A stretch of 64,000 nucleotides of DNA from Candidatus Hadarchaeales archaeon (GTDB lineage: Archaea; Hadarchaeota; Hadarchaeia; Hadarchaeales; WYZ-LMO6): the NCBI GenBank assembly GCA_038736355.1, contig JAVYML010000001.1, forward strand, positions 396,252 through 460,251, written 5' to 3'. Shown in pieces: positions 42,940-51,581 of this stretch. Position 1 is the first letter of the stretch. The number at the start of each line of letters is the position of its first letter. The position numbers were made by a program, and so were the translations under genes. The notes under the pieces were generated by a model, which saw only the letters and a program-made list of their open reading frames with translations, was not told the origin of the DNA and searched no databases.

Positions 42940-43711
42940 AAGGGTCTGGGAGGTCGCACGTAAGGACATGGAAAGCGCCAGAAAGCACAAATACGTACTC
43001 TACGGATTCATTGGAATCCCACTCATTTTTGCCCTCCTCGTTCCCCTCACCACCCTCTATCCCGTGTTGGGGGGAGAAACCCCTTCAGAAAATGAACTAC
43101 CACCCTTCGCCCCTCCAGGGATGGAACCAAAGCAAGCATTGGTGGCTGGATTGGTGGACACCACCATTCTGATGTTCATGTTTCTTCCCTCCTTCATACC
43201 CTCGGTGATAGCCTCCTATACCTTCGTGGGGGAAAAGGTCAACCGCCAGCTCGAACCCCTGCTGGCAACTCCCTTGACCGATCTGGAGCTATTACTGGGC
43301 AAGGTTCTAGGGGCTTTCCTCCCTTCCCTTTTCGTGACCTGGGGCTCCTTCCTCCTATTCGTGCTGGTGGTGGACCTCCTCACCTTCCCCCTCTTCGGTC
43401 ATCTCCTCCTCCCCAATCCCCTCTCCACAGTGGTACTTTTGGTGTACTGCCCGCTGGTTTCCCTCCTCTCCATTTCTTGGTCGGTACTCATTTCCTCCAG
43501 GGTAAGCGACGTGAGGGCATCCATGCAATTGGGGGGAGTAGCCATCCTCCCCGTTCTTGCCTTTTACTTCCTCTGCATGGGGGGAATCCTACCCCTGGGA
43601 AAGCTCGCCCTCGCCGGATTCGGGGTCTTGCTGGCCTCCGCCGCATCTGGACTTTTCCTGCTGGGAAAAAGAACTTTCAGAAGGGAGGAAATCCTTACCC
43701 GATGGAAATGA
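42929..43711 (+). CDS. ABC-2 type transporter permease
   Basis: 260 residues with about six membrane helices; VGEKVNRQLEPLLATPLTDLELLLGKVLGA is split here as EKVNRQLEPLLATPLTD and GKVLGAFLPSLF, the coupling loop typical of ABC-2/NatB permeases. A long outside loop lies between helices 1 and 2 (GGETPSENELPPFAPP). Overlaps the ATPase gene by 11 bases. Substrate unknown. Confidence 0.88.
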   Translation: MRFERVWEVARKDMESARKHKYVLYGFIGIPLIFALLVPLTTLYPVLGGETPSENELPPFAPPGMEPKQALVAGLVDTTILMFMFLPSFIPSVIASYTFVGEKVNRQLEPLLATPLTDLELLLGKVLGAFLPSLFVTWGSFLLFVLVVDLLTFPLFGHLLLPNPLSTVVLLVYCPLVSLLSISWSVLISSRVSDVRASMQLGGVAILPVLAFYFLCMGGILPLGKLALAGFGVLLASAASGLFLLGKRTFRREEILTRWK

Positions 43712-43740
43712 ACCGATCCCTTTGAACCCAAAAGGACGAA

Positions 43741-44232
43741 TTAGGTTTTTTCGGTTTCTTTTCTGTACAGCTCCGGAAGGAACCTCGGTAGATTCCCCAT
43801 CTCCTCCCTGCAGTGCTTGTACAGGTTCTTCGCGAATTCCTCCGGAACGATAGGAGGCAGCCTAAAAGTCGACCGCATCCTCGTTCCCTTAGGGGTCCTT
43901 TCGTACTGATGCACCAACCATGCCATGGGCTCACCATCTTCACCTATGATGCTGGCTGCAATGGCGTGCGGCATGGTGATCGGTATAGGTACCTTCTTTG
44001 GATCCTCCCAACGAATGCGCAGCGTCATCGTCGCCTCCCCGATATCCTCCTCTGCCACATGAATGGCCTGCTCGTGACCAAACCTTGGATGGGCCTCCCA
44101 TCTGAAACTCTTATGGTCTTTGGGATGCCAGAGTTTGTATCTCTCCGGATCTATGTTGTACCACCACCAGTCTATCATCTCAGGCGTCACACCCTCAAGG
44201 TCGTGGTCCACCACCACTTCCACGTACTCCAT
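43741..44232 (-). CDS. PhlG-like (DAPG/phloretin hydrolase family) C-C hydrolase
   Basis: 163 residues. TPEMIDWWWYNIDPERYKLW followed by HPKDHKSFRWE, then RFGHEQAIHVAEEDIGE and PHAIAASIIGEDGEPMAW, correspond to the PhlG fold, a zinc enzyme that cleaves a C-C bond in acylphloroglucinols; His and Glu zinc-ligand candidates are within HPKDH, FGH and AEED. It is shorter than PhlG (about 290 residues), so a minimal catalytic version. ATG at 44232 preferred over TTG at 44244, with GGTGG eight bases upstream. Substrate unknown; perhaps aromatic or polyketide degradation. Confidence 0.72.
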   Translation of the reverse strand: MEYVEVVVDHDLEGVTPEMIDWWWYNIDPERYKLWHPKDHKSFRWEAHPRFGHEQAIHVAEEDIGEATMTLRIRWEDPKKVPIPITMPHAIAASIIGEDGEPMAWLVHQYERTPKGTRMRSTFRLPPIVPEEFAKNLYKHCREEMGNLPRFLPELYRKETEKT

Positions 44233-44259
44233 TTGGTCCACCAAAGATGTTACCGCTTT

Positions 44260-44271
44260 GGGTTAAAAAAC
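44260..44271 (-). promoter_or_regulatory. TATA-like box for the PhlG-like gene
   Basis: GTTTTTTAACCC on the minus strand, about 33 bases before the ATG at 44232; it overlaps the last codon of the upstream DUF1614 gene by one base. Confidence 0.4.
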
Positions 44272-44945
44272 TAAACCAGCAGAACCGAGAAAATCCCCGT
44301 GAGGAAGATTCCGTCGAAAGTACCCGCTCCACCTATGCTGACTACCGGAGCTCCCAGCCTCTCCACCTTGTTCAAATTCATGAGGTCCGCTCCTACCAGC
44401 GTACCAAGGGTTCCCGAGAGATAGGCTAAGGGGGCTGCGTTTTCCCCACCGAATAGAAGGGCCACGAGGGCGGAGAAAAGGGGGGGAAGGAAAGCCGGCA
44501 TCACGATCCCCACCCCCTTCACGGGACGGGCCAGCTTCCAGCAGAAAAGGGCCACAAGTCCCACGCTCAGGGGAATTCTCCATCCGAGCTCGGAACCGAA
44601 CCTTAGGAGGAGGAAGAAAGAGAGGAGAAGGGGAAGGAGGGCACCTCCCACGTTCACCGCGATCACCGTCTTCCTCTCCTCCCTTCCCGTGACCAGCACG
44701 GGGTAGAGAAAGCCGTAAATTCCCCTCACCTCTATTTTCAACACCTCCTCCTCCCATTTCAGGGTCCTGACCGGAAGGTTGATCGCACTCCCCAAGAGGG
44801 AAAGGAGGAGGAGTTGGAGGGCCACGAAGGGGGGCAAACCCAGCTTGCGAAAGGCCTCCCCCAGCAGAAAGGGGAAGAGGAAGGCGAGGAAAACTAGGAA
44901 GAGAAAGAGGGGGAGGGCGAGAGGGAGATAGAAAAGCCTTCTCAC
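44271..44945 (-). CDS. DUF1614 membrane protein
   Basis: 224 residues, about six or seven membrane helices. The C-terminal end GADLMNLNKVERLGAP followed by VSIGGAGTFDGIFLTGI is the unmistakable DUF1614 signature. Function unknown. The start is GTG at 44945, with GGTGAAGGAG provided by the end of the transaldolase gene four bases upstream, so the two are co-transcribed. Confidence 0.9.
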   Translation of the reverse strand: MRRLFYLPLALPLFLFLVFLAFLFPFLLGEAFRKLGLPPFVALQLLLLSLLGSAINLPVRTLKWEEEVLKIEVRGIYGFLYPVLVTGREERKTVIAVNVGGALLPLLLSFFLLLRFGSELGWRIPLSVGLVALFCWKLARPVKGVGIVMPAFLPPLFSALVALLFGGENAAPLAYLSGTLGTLVGADLMNLNKVERLGAPVVSIGGAGTFDGIFLTGIFSVLLV

Positions 44946-44949
44946 TCCT

Positions 44950-45843
44950 TCACCTAAAGAGCTCTCTATAACCTGCCTTCTCCGCGTCTTGGGAGAAGAG
45001 TCTTATTCCCTCCTCCGTCTTGGGGTGCCTGAGCATGGCCCTCAAAACGGAAAAGGGTACCGTGGCCACATCTGCTCCCGCCTCAGCCACCTCACGGACC
45101 TGTCTTGGATGCCTGAGGCTGGAAGCTATGATCTTCGTCTTGAACTTATAGTACCTCAGGATTTTCACGGTGATCCTTACGAGTTCCACCCCGCTGAGGA
45201 TTCCATCGTTTTGTCCCGGGTCCATGAGGGCTCTCAGCTCCCCATCCTGGTATAACATGCCCAAACCCTCCTGCCTTCCCCCCACTCTTTCTTCCAGCCT
45301 GATCCTGCTTATCTCCCTCAGGAGGCTGAAATCGAAGTAATCGTACTTCCCAAAGGGTATGCCCAACCTGCTCCTGACGAGATCATCTATCCTTCCGGCG
45401 AAGGGACTCACGTATTTGGCCCCTGCCTTGGCGGCCAGCAGAGCCTGTTCTGGGGTCATCACGAGCGTGGCGTTGGTGGGTATCTTGAGTCTCGAGAGTT
45501 CCTTGAGGGCCCTCAATCCCTCTTCCACTCTTCCCTCCCCTGTAGAAGTACACACGGGAATCTTGATCACCACGTTCCTTGCCACCGGGTTGAATTTCCG
45601 GTAAAGGATCTTGGCCTCTTCCACCATTTCTTCGGCCTTCAACCCCATCACCTCTAGACTCACTGGTTTGCCCCTTCCAGCCAGCCTGCAGATCTCCCTC
45701 ACATGGGCCTCCAAGGACTCCGATTTTTCCTCCTCCATCGCCGCCCTCAGGAGGGAGGGATTGGTGGTTATACCATCCACCACCCCCCAATCCATCGCCT
45801 CCCTGATCTCGGAGAGTTTGGCGGTGTCCAGGAAGAGCTGCAT
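44950..45843 (-). CDS. Transaldolase / fructose-6-phosphate aldolase family protein with insertion
   Basis: 297 residues. FLDTAKLSEIREAM, GITTNPSLL, VSLEV, Schiff-base K94 in VVIKIP, TNATLV and YVSPFAGRIDD follow the short TalC/FSA pattern (about 215-220 residues). Between YVSPFAGRIDD and ILSGVELVRITVKIL lie roughly 60 extra residues with RLGIPFGKYDYFDFSLLREI, not present in the standard family. The end KTKIIASSLRHPRQVREVAE and ADVATVPFSVL is normal. Likely an aldolase or transaldolase in sugar-phosphate exchange; the insertion may change the oligomer or substrate. Confidence 0.85.
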   Translation of the reverse strand: MQLFLDTAKLSEIREAMDWGVVDGITTNPSLLRAAMEEEKSESLEAHVREICRLAGRGKPVSLEVMGLKAEEMVEEAKILYRKFNPVARNVVIKIPVCTSTGEGRVEEGLRALKELSRLKIPTNATLVMTPEQALLAAKAGAKYVSPFAGRIDDLVRSRLGIPFGKYDYFDFSLLREISRIRLEERVGGRQEGLGMLYQDGELRALMDPGQNDGILSGVELVRITVKILRYYKFKTKIIASSLRHPRQVREVAEAGADVATVPFSVLRAMLRHPKTEEGIRLFSQDAEKAGYRELFR

Positions 45844-45864
45844 CCTTTTTCCTTCTCCCGCCCT

Positions 45865-45874
45865 CTTTAAAACC
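45865..45874 (-). promoter_or_regulatory. TATA-like box for transaldolase-DUF1614
   Basis: GGTTTTAAAG on the minus strand about 26 bases before the ATG at 45843; no obvious Shine-Dalgarno, fitting a leaderless start. Confidence 0.45.
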
Positions 45875-45889
45875 TGTTACTCGGAAGGC

Positions 45890-48814
45890 TCAAGGCTCGA
45901 AGAAGTAGACTCCGCCAGTCGAGTCTCCTACCACTACCCTTCCATCGGAAAAGACTCCCATGGAATCGGGAGAGGTGAGAGAAGAAACGGTATATTTCCA
46001 GAGAAGATTTCCCTTCTCGTCAAAGGAGTAGATTTTTCCTTCCATATCCCCCACGACGAGGTATCCGGCAACCCTGGAAACACAGGCTACAGGACCGACG
46101 GTACGAATCCATTCTGGCGTTCCCTTTTCGGTGAGTAGAAGGTAAATCTTCCCCTCGAACCTCCTCTCCGTCACTATCTCGTACATGTCGCCCACCGCCA
46201 AGAAGAATCCCCCTGCAAGGCTCAAATCTTGAACTGAACCCTCCGTCCGGTAACTCCAGAAGGGAACGTTCTCCAACCTAGAGAAGAGATGGACCCAGTT
46301 GCGACCTCCTGCCGCCAAGTAGGTACCATCCCAACTCAGATCTAGGGAGAAAACTGTGTCAAGTCCCTCCAACTCGTAAGTCCAGAGGGGTGAGGGAGAG
46401 TCCGTGGAAAAGAAGAAGATGGTCCGATGGTCTTCGTTCTGGAGAAAGACCGCCACGTACTTACCGTTCCGAGAGAGTCTCAGCAGGGGCCTAGAACTAC
46501 CCATGGGACCCAGCTTCCGCTTCCAGAGGAGAGTACCGTCACGGGAGAAAAGGTAAAGCGTGGCCTCACCCTCTGACATTCCCACGGCCGCCGCCGTTGT
46601 GCCGTTGCTGCTGAGAGCCACAGGACAGGGATAATAACCCACCTCACACCTCCACAATTCACGTCCAGAAGAATCCAGCAAGAAGAGATAGGGATTGAAA
46701 TGGGGCAAACCGGAGGCTAAAACATAGGAGCCTTCCTTGCTGATCGCTGCCGATCCGATCAAATCCTTGACCCACAGGGGCCTATTCTCATCCACGGAGA
46801 AGAAATACAGGGGGTGGGCCCTGCTCCCCTCATCGGCCACGACCACGAAGTGGGAGCCTTCCTCCGCCACCCTCACCTCCTCGATCACGCCAAAAATCCT
46901 GTAAACCCAACGGGGTGGAAGGGAAAATTCCGCCAAGACGGTGGGGGAGGAAATCACTCCCGTAACGGGCCATCTAGCCGTTTCCCTCCAGTCACTGGTC
47001 TCAAAGTAATAGGTATGGGGACCCAAATCTGAATGAGTGGTGGTCCACTCGTATCGATAAAGGGCACCCGTTTTGTAGTTCCCCTCCACCCATCTCATCT
47101 CCAAGGGACGGTTATCGATGAAGCACCTAACGTACTTCGGGGGATCACCTTCCTCATCCCAATAAACCACCTCGTAGACAACGGTGGTATCCAATCCCAC
47201 GCGCGGGGGAGGTCCTGTTCTTTGGGAGAGTCGCGGCGGGGTATTCGGACCGGAGGGGGGTATCCCTTCACCCGAAACTGTGACTAAAGGTGTCCTCCAA
47301 CTGTAAAGGGTGGTAGACCAATCCCCGATACCCAACCAATCGGTTAGAATCCCCAGACAAACCCCTCCGTCCACATCGAACCCTGCTTTCAGCGACCAGT
47401 TCTCCAGGCTACAGGTATCCAGCTCCAGCAAGGGTTTGAAGGAAAGGTAGGGGCCTGCCATGGAATAGAAGTATGCTCCCATTTCAAAGTCCAGATAGGG
47501 TTGGGCATAGGCCAGTCCCTCCATGCAGGGACCAGAACGGGAGAAGGAGGGTATGATTTCCGCCACTGGACCCCATCCTTTTTGCCTCGTCCATTGTACT
47601 CCCAGCTTGAAGGTGGTGGAGGAAGTCATGCTTGCCTTTAAGGAAAAATCTCCTCTCGTTCCCACCTCTAGGCCTCCGCTCACGGTCACGTTCAGACTCA
47701 CTTCCACTGGAACGTTGAAGAGCACACAGAAAATCAGATAATTCCACTCGTACACCTTTTTGTTCCAATCATAGGAGAGCCTCCCTTGAATGTTCCAATC
47801 CAAAGAGAGGGAGAGGGAAGGATCCACTTCCGCGTAAGCTCTGAACAACTGTAGCTTTCCTTCCTCGAAGTCCCATTCCACCACCCAATTCAAGCCCAAA
47901 CCCACGGATCCTGCAACATCGGCTTTTGCCGAAACCTCCTCCGAGAAAAAGCAGAAGGGTAGGGCGAAGTGAAAAGAAAGCCTTGCACCCTCTTTCCAAT
48001 AGAAGTCGCTTTCCTCTTCCTCACCCTCCTCAACTTGGGGAATTCCCTCCGTTCCTGCCAGCACGTATTTGGCGGTGAAGCTCCTGTACTCCTGCAGGGA
48101 AAGGAGGAGTTCGGGAGTGATTTCCGGCGGGTTCTCCGTTACCACCACCTTCTCCGTCAGCTTTAGCTCAGAGCCCTGTAGGTCGAGATGGGCTTCCCTG
48201 TAATTCCCTCCCCCGAAATCCACCCTCCACTTCTTACCGGAAAGCTCCCCAGCGTTGACCAAGATGGCCCGTTCCGGCAACTTTATGGGTAGAACGGTGA
48301 CACGTTCCACCCTTTGGCCCTTTTCAGGCATGGACTTGAGCATGAGCTGCATGAACATCATTTGCCCCAGGATGAAACCCACCCCTTTATCTCCCCTCTT
48401 GGGACCCACTTTCACTTCCCAGAGATTCTCGGAAGGATTGAACTTGGAAGCCCTCACGACCGAGCCCTCCACTGAGATCCTCAACCCATTTTCCTTTCCA
48501 CCTTCCACCCTGGAGAGAAGGGGAGCAGCTTTCGTCCCCGTGAGCATTTCGTATTCTTCCAGCATTCCCGCCACAAGCATTTCCTCGAATTTTTCACCCA
48601 CTTCTTCCTGAAACTCGCGGTAGAAAGTCAGGAGGGAACCTTCCGCCGTTGTGGAAAGCTGCAACGTGGCATCCCCGTTATCGAAGATGCAAATTCCACC
48701 TCCCAAAAGCAAGGAGGCCTTGGATCCGGCCTTAGATCTCCCGAAAATTAGAAATCCTGAAAGGGTTCCCACCAACAAAAGAACGAGGAAAATGCCTACC
48801 TGAATACCACGCAT
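45890..48814 (-). CDS. Large membrane-anchored protein with C-terminal beta-propeller
   Basis: 974 residues. One N-terminal helix (QVGIFLVLLLVGTLSGFLIF) anchors it outside the cell. Residues 40-520 are beta-strand rich with alternating hydrophobics (LSLSLDWNIQGRLSYDW, GGLEVGTRGDFSLKAS) and scattered Cys. Residues 540-640 look like a fibronectin/Ig-type domain (VVYEVVYWDEEGDPPKYVRC). Residues 640-974 have about seven WD40/PQQ-like blades of the form YLLVSSNG...LW (for example GTLLWKRKLG, NLLWKYTVSS). A surface sensor or structural role is possible; no enzyme motif is seen. Confidence 0.72.
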   Translation of the reverse strand: MRGIQVGIFLVLLLVGTLSGFLIFGRSKAGSKASLLLGGGICIFDNGDATLQLSTTAEGSLLTFYREFQEEVGEKFEEMLVAGMLEEYEMLTGTKAAPLLSRVEGGKENGLRISVEGSVVRASKFNPSENLWEVKVGPKRGDKGVGFILGQMMFMQLMLKSMPEKGQRVERVTVLPIKLPERAILVNAGELSGKKWRVDFGGGNYREAHLDLQGSELKLTEKVVVTENPPEITPELLLSLQEYRSFTAKYVLAGTEGIPQVEEGEEEESDFYWKEGARLSFHFALPFCFFSEEVSAKADVAGSVGLGLNWVVEWDFEEGKLQLFRAYAEVDPSLSLSLDWNIQGRLSYDWNKKVYEWNYLIFCVLFNVPVEVSLNVTVSGGLEVGTRGDFSLKASMTSSTTFKLGVQWTRQKGWGPVAEIIPSFSRSGPCMEGLAYAQPYLDFEMGAYFYSMAGPYLSFKPLLELDTCSLENWSLKAGFDVDGGVCLGILTDWLGIGDWSTTLYSWRTPLVTVSGEGIPPSGPNTPPRLSQRTGPPPRVGLDTTVVYEVVYWDEEGDPPKYVRCFIDNRPLEMRWVEGNYKTGALYRYEWTTTHSDLGPHTYYFETSDWRETARWPVTGVISSPTVLAEFSLPPRWVYRIFGVIEEVRVAEEGSHFVVVADEGSRAHPLYFFSVDENRPLWVKDLIGSAAISKEGSYVLASGLPHFNPYLFLLDSSGRELWRCEVGYYPCPVALSSNGTTAAAVGMSEGEATLYLFSRDGTLLWKRKLGPMGSSRPLLRLSRNGKYVAVFLQNEDHRTIFFFSTDSPSPLWTYELEGLDTVFSLDLSWDGTYLAAGGRNWVHLFSRLENVPFWSYRTEGSVQDLSLAGGFFLAVGDMYEIVTERRFEGKIYLLLTEKGTPEWIRTVGPVACVSRVAGYLVVGDMEGKIYSFDEKGNLLWKYTVSSLTSPDSMGVFSDGRVVVGDSTGGVYFFEP

Positions 48815-48831
48815 CTTTACCTTCTGACGAA

Positions 48832-48845
48832 CCGTTTTATAATTT
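48832..48845 (-). promoter_or_regulatory. TATA-like box for the beta-propeller gene
   Basis: AAATTATAAAACGG on the minus strand, about 25 bases before the ATG at 48814. It overlaps the stop codon of the epimerase gene, so this large gene probably has its own transcript. Confidence 0.45.
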
Positions 48846-49776
48846 AGCGGTGCCAGAAGCGTAAGACTTCCTTCAATCCTTCCTCCAGGGTGGTTTTGGC
48901 TTCGAATCCCAGCACTTCCTTTGCCTTCCTCACATCCGCCACACTCCTCTTGATATCACCCCTCCTCGGCGAACCGTGGATGGGCTTCATTCCCTCCTTT
49001 CCCGTCAGCTTGAGCAAAAGGGAACACAGCTCCAGGATGCTGGTCTCCCTTCCCGTTCCTATGTTCAGCACCTGACCAGGCGCCCTTGGGGAGGTAAGGG
49101 CAAGGAGGTTGGCCCGTGCCACATCCCCCACATACACGAAATCCCTCGTCTGCTCCCCGGTTCCATGGATGAGGGGGGGAAGATCCTTTTTCAATCTTTC
49201 CAAAAATCTCACGATCACCCCAGCATACTCTCCCCCTCCTTGCCTGGGGCCATAAACGTTGAAGTACCTGAGACAGACCGTCTCCAGACCCCTCTCCCTG
49301 AAGAACCTCAGACACTCCCATTCCGCCCTTAGCTTGGACTCGGCATAGGGTGAAAGGGGGGAAGGGGGATGGTCTTCAGCCACGGGTAGATGTTTGGGCT
49401 CCCCATAAACCGAGGCGGAGGAGGCATAAATGAACCTCCTCACCCCCTTCCTCGCGCAAGCTTCCAAAAGATGGAGGGTACCCATCACGTTTATTTCCCT
49501 TACCCTTTCCGGTCTCTCGAAGGAAAGGGGAACGCTGACCAGTGCGGCCTCATGGATCACCGCCTCCACACCCTCCATTGCCTTCCCCACCGCCTCCGAA
49601 TCCCTGATGTCCCCCCTTACCAGCTTGAAAGAAGGTTTTTCCAGATGGACTGCCAAATTTTCCCTTTTTCCGGAAGAGAAATCGTCCAGTACCGTCACTT
49701 CGTACCCCTGGGAGAGAAGGAGATCCACCGTGTGGGAACCTATGAAACCAGCCCCTCCCGTCACCAGTATCCTCAT
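48844..49776 (-). CDS. NAD-dependent sugar-nucleotide epimerase (GalE-like)
   Basis: 310-residue extended short-chain dehydrogenase: GGAGFIGSHTVDLLL (NAD), LDDFSSGKRENL, the catalytic triad from SSASVYG and YAESKLRAE (Y-x-x-x-K), and YFNVYGPRQ. Typically UDP-glucose/galactose or UDP-GlcNAc 4-epimerase. Its ATG overlaps the stop of the last pilin-like gene (ATGA), so it is translated with that cassette; the sugar might decorate the pilin-like proteins or surface glycans. Confidence 0.9.
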   Translation of the reverse strand: MRILVTGGAGFIGSHTVDLLLSQGYEVTVLDDFSSGKRENLAVHLEKPSFKLVRGDIRDSEAVGKAMEGVEAVIHEAALVSVPLSFERPERVREINVMGTLHLLEACARKGVRRFIYASSASVYGEPKHLPVAEDHPPSPLSPYAESKLRAEWECLRFFRERGLETVCLRYFNVYGPRQGGGEYAGVIVRFLERLKKDLPPLIHGTGEQTRDFVYVGDVARANLLALTSPRAPGQVLNIGTGRETSILELCSLLLKLTGKEGMKPIHGSPRRGDIKRSVADVRKAKEVLGFEAKTTLEEGLKEVLRFWHR

Positions 49777-50393
49777 TCCACGACCACCCTTCTCCCCGCT
49801 TGGTAATCCGTCAGTTTCAACCTTCCGTTCTCCTCCTCGAAGAGAATTCCCTCCTGGGAGAAAAGGGAATTCAGTTCCTCCACCGACTTTCCCAGAGGGA
49901 TGGAAGCCAGATGTTTGAGGCGGAGGAAACGCTCCCTTGCCTCCACCCTCAGCTCCAGACCGAAGAGCTTACAACCGCCAGAATGCTCAAAGGAGGCTGG
50001 CAACCATCCCCTCACCTCCAAGCTACCATCTGGCCTCCAGAGGAAGAGGAGGTTCTCCACCACCGGCACTTTTACTTCGACGCTCGGATACATCCAACCC
50101 TCCAAAATCCTGGCGTTGAGGAGGGAGAGGACCTTTTTCTCCACTTCCTCTTCCCCTCCCCCCCTTCTTCCCGCCTCATACATCGCCAGGGGAAGGGTAT
50201 CCTCCAACAGGCCCTCCAACTCCCCCTTCACACTCAACGAAACAGCACGGGTGAAGTCGGAGGCGAGAAGGATCCTCGATGTACCCACTTCCTCTTCCCA
50301 GAGACGGTTGAAGGTCCAAAGGGCAGCCCAAGAACAAAGGATCAGGAAAAGTGCGAAAACCGCCACCGTCTCCGCCGCACCCCTATGGTCCAA
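49773..50393 (-). CDS. Pilin-like protein 5 of the cassette
   Basis: 206 residues from a TTG at 50393. The N terminus MDHRG then AAETVAVFALFLILCSW resembles a class III (type IV pilin) signal, cut after RG, with Glu at +3 and a hydrophobic helix. The large C-terminal domain has SFEHSGGCKLFGLELRVEA. It is the largest of five consecutive N-terminally anchored genes, in the way GspK is the largest minor pseudopilin of type II secretion. Overlaps gene 4 by 11 bases. Confidence 0.6.
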   Translation of the reverse strand: MDHRGAAETVAVFALFLILCSWAALWTFNRLWEEEVGTSRILLASDFTRAVSLSVKGELEGLLEDTLPLAMYEAGRRGGGEEEVEKKVLSLLNARILEGWMYPSVEVKVPVVENLLFLWRPDGSLEVRGWLPASFEHSGGCKLFGLELRVEARERFLRLKHLASIPLGKSVEELNSLFSQEGILFEEENGRLKLTDYQAGRRVVVE

Positions 50394-50823
50394 GCAGGCC
50401 CACCTCCACCCTCACCATCACGAGACCCCCCGTGGTGGCCAAGGTGAGGGCCCCCCTTCTGGTGGCCAAGACCCTCTCTCCCCTCCCCACCTCCACCCTT
50501 TTGAACGCATTCTCCGTCCTCATCTCCAGGAAGGCTCCCAAATTCTCGGGACAGAGAAACTCGAGCACTTCGGAGAGGGGAAGCTCGTTTTCGGGAACGG
50601 TGGGATCGTCTAGGAGAAGGATCTCGGCCACCGCCCTCAAGTAACCTACTCCGGGAACCACCTCAGAGGATTCCAGAGTACGGTAGAGTTGCTCCGCCTT
50701 GAGCTCCATGTACCTGTGGGGGGAGAGACCGAAGGAGGAAAGGGAGAGATAAAGGATACTGGAGGCCGTGAGGAGGAGGAAAAACATGGAAGCGATGGCG
50801 AGGAGATCGGCCACCCCCTTCAT
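50383..50823 (-). CDS. Pilin-like protein 4 of the cassette
   Basis: 146 residues from ATG at 50823, which overlaps the stop of gene 3 (ATGA). Begins MKG then VADLLAIASMFFLLLTASSI, a good class III prepilin signal with cleavage after G. The rest is a mixed domain ending GALTLATTGGLVMVRVEV. Not assigned to a family. Confidence 0.6.
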   Translation of the reverse strand: MKGVADLLAIASMFFLLLTASSILYLSLSSFGLSPHRYMELKAEQLYRTLESSEVVPGVGYLRAVAEILLLDDPTVPENELPLSEVLEFLCPENLGAFLEMRTENAFKRVEVGRGERVLATRRGALTLATTGGLVMVRVEVGLLGP

Positions 50824-51224
50824 GCCCACCAGACCTCCAGCCCCAACCTTCCGGGCTGGGGAAAGTTCTCAAGCAAGGAAACGGGGGCGAGGAGGGAACA
50901 CTTCCGTTTACCCTCTGGAGGAAGGGGACCAAAGGGACCCCACTTCCTCCCCCTCAAATCCTCCGCCCAAATCCTAAACTCCACCTCCCTTTCTCCCACC
51001 TTCCTCCTGAACTCCAGGGAGGAAAGGGAGGAGGGATCCACCACATAGGGCTTTCCGGAGGAAAGCTCCTCCGCGCAAAGGCGGATGAGGAGAGAACAGG
51101 AAGAATCGGCCAGGACTTCCATTCCTGCCAGTTCTTTTACCCTCAGGTATGAAGAGCCCAGGAGGAAAGAAAAGGAGAGGAAAAAGAGGAAGGCGAAGAG
51201 CACCCTGAGGAGCTTGGGGTTCAT
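50820..51224 (-). CDS. Pilin-like protein 3 of the cassette
   Basis: 134 residues. N-terminal helix LLRVLFAFLFFLSFSFLLG after MNPK; no clear prepilin cleavage site, so it may be a plain anchored protein. Two Cys pairs candidates (SSCSLLIRLC and KRKC) could form a disulfide outside the cell. Overlaps gene 2 by four bases. Confidence 0.55.
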   Translation of the reverse strand: MNPKLLRVLFAFLFFLSFSFLLGSSYLRVKELAGMEVLADSSCSLLIRLCAEELSSGKPYVVDPSSLSSLEFRRKVGEREVEFRIWAEDLRGRKWGPFGPLPPEGKRKCSLLAPVSLLENFPQPGRLGLEVWWA

Positions 51225-51580
51225 ACTTCCCTCACCACCATTTCCCAGCCCGAAGGTCCCTTCTCCAACCTCAGCTCCAGCCTGAGCCTTCCCCTGAAGG
51301 ATTCTGGAGTCCTGATGGGGTACTCAAGCTCCAGCCTCTTCCCAGCCAGCCTGACCTCCTTTCCCTCGAAGATCAGTTCCTGATCCTCGGGGAGATCCAG
51401 GACCACCGTCTGGGGATTTCCCGTGGTTCCAAGGACCCCCAGGGCCTCTCGAAGGGAAAGGAGGGCCTTTTCCGCTTTGGCCTCAGAGGAAAGGGAAGTG
51501 AGGAGCTCAATCCCCAAGAAAAGAACCAGCAATACGAAGGAGGAGAGGAGGACCAGCGCAACCAGCTTCAGAACTTCCAT
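51221..51580 (-). CDS. Pilin-like protein 2 of the cassette
   Basis: 119 residues. N-terminal helix LKLVALVLLSSFVLLVLFLG, then a small beta-rich domain (VVLDLPEDQELIFEGKEVRL, GRLRLELRLEKGPSGWEMVV), the size of a minor pilin. One base separates it from gene 1. No family match. Confidence 0.58.
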   Translation of the reverse strand: MEVLKLVALVLLSSFVLLVLFLGIELLTSLSSEAKAEKALLSLREALGVLGTTGNPQTVVLDLPEDQELIFEGKEVRLAGKRLELEYPIRTPESFRGRLRLELRLEKGPSGWEMVVREV

Positions 51581-51581
51581 G

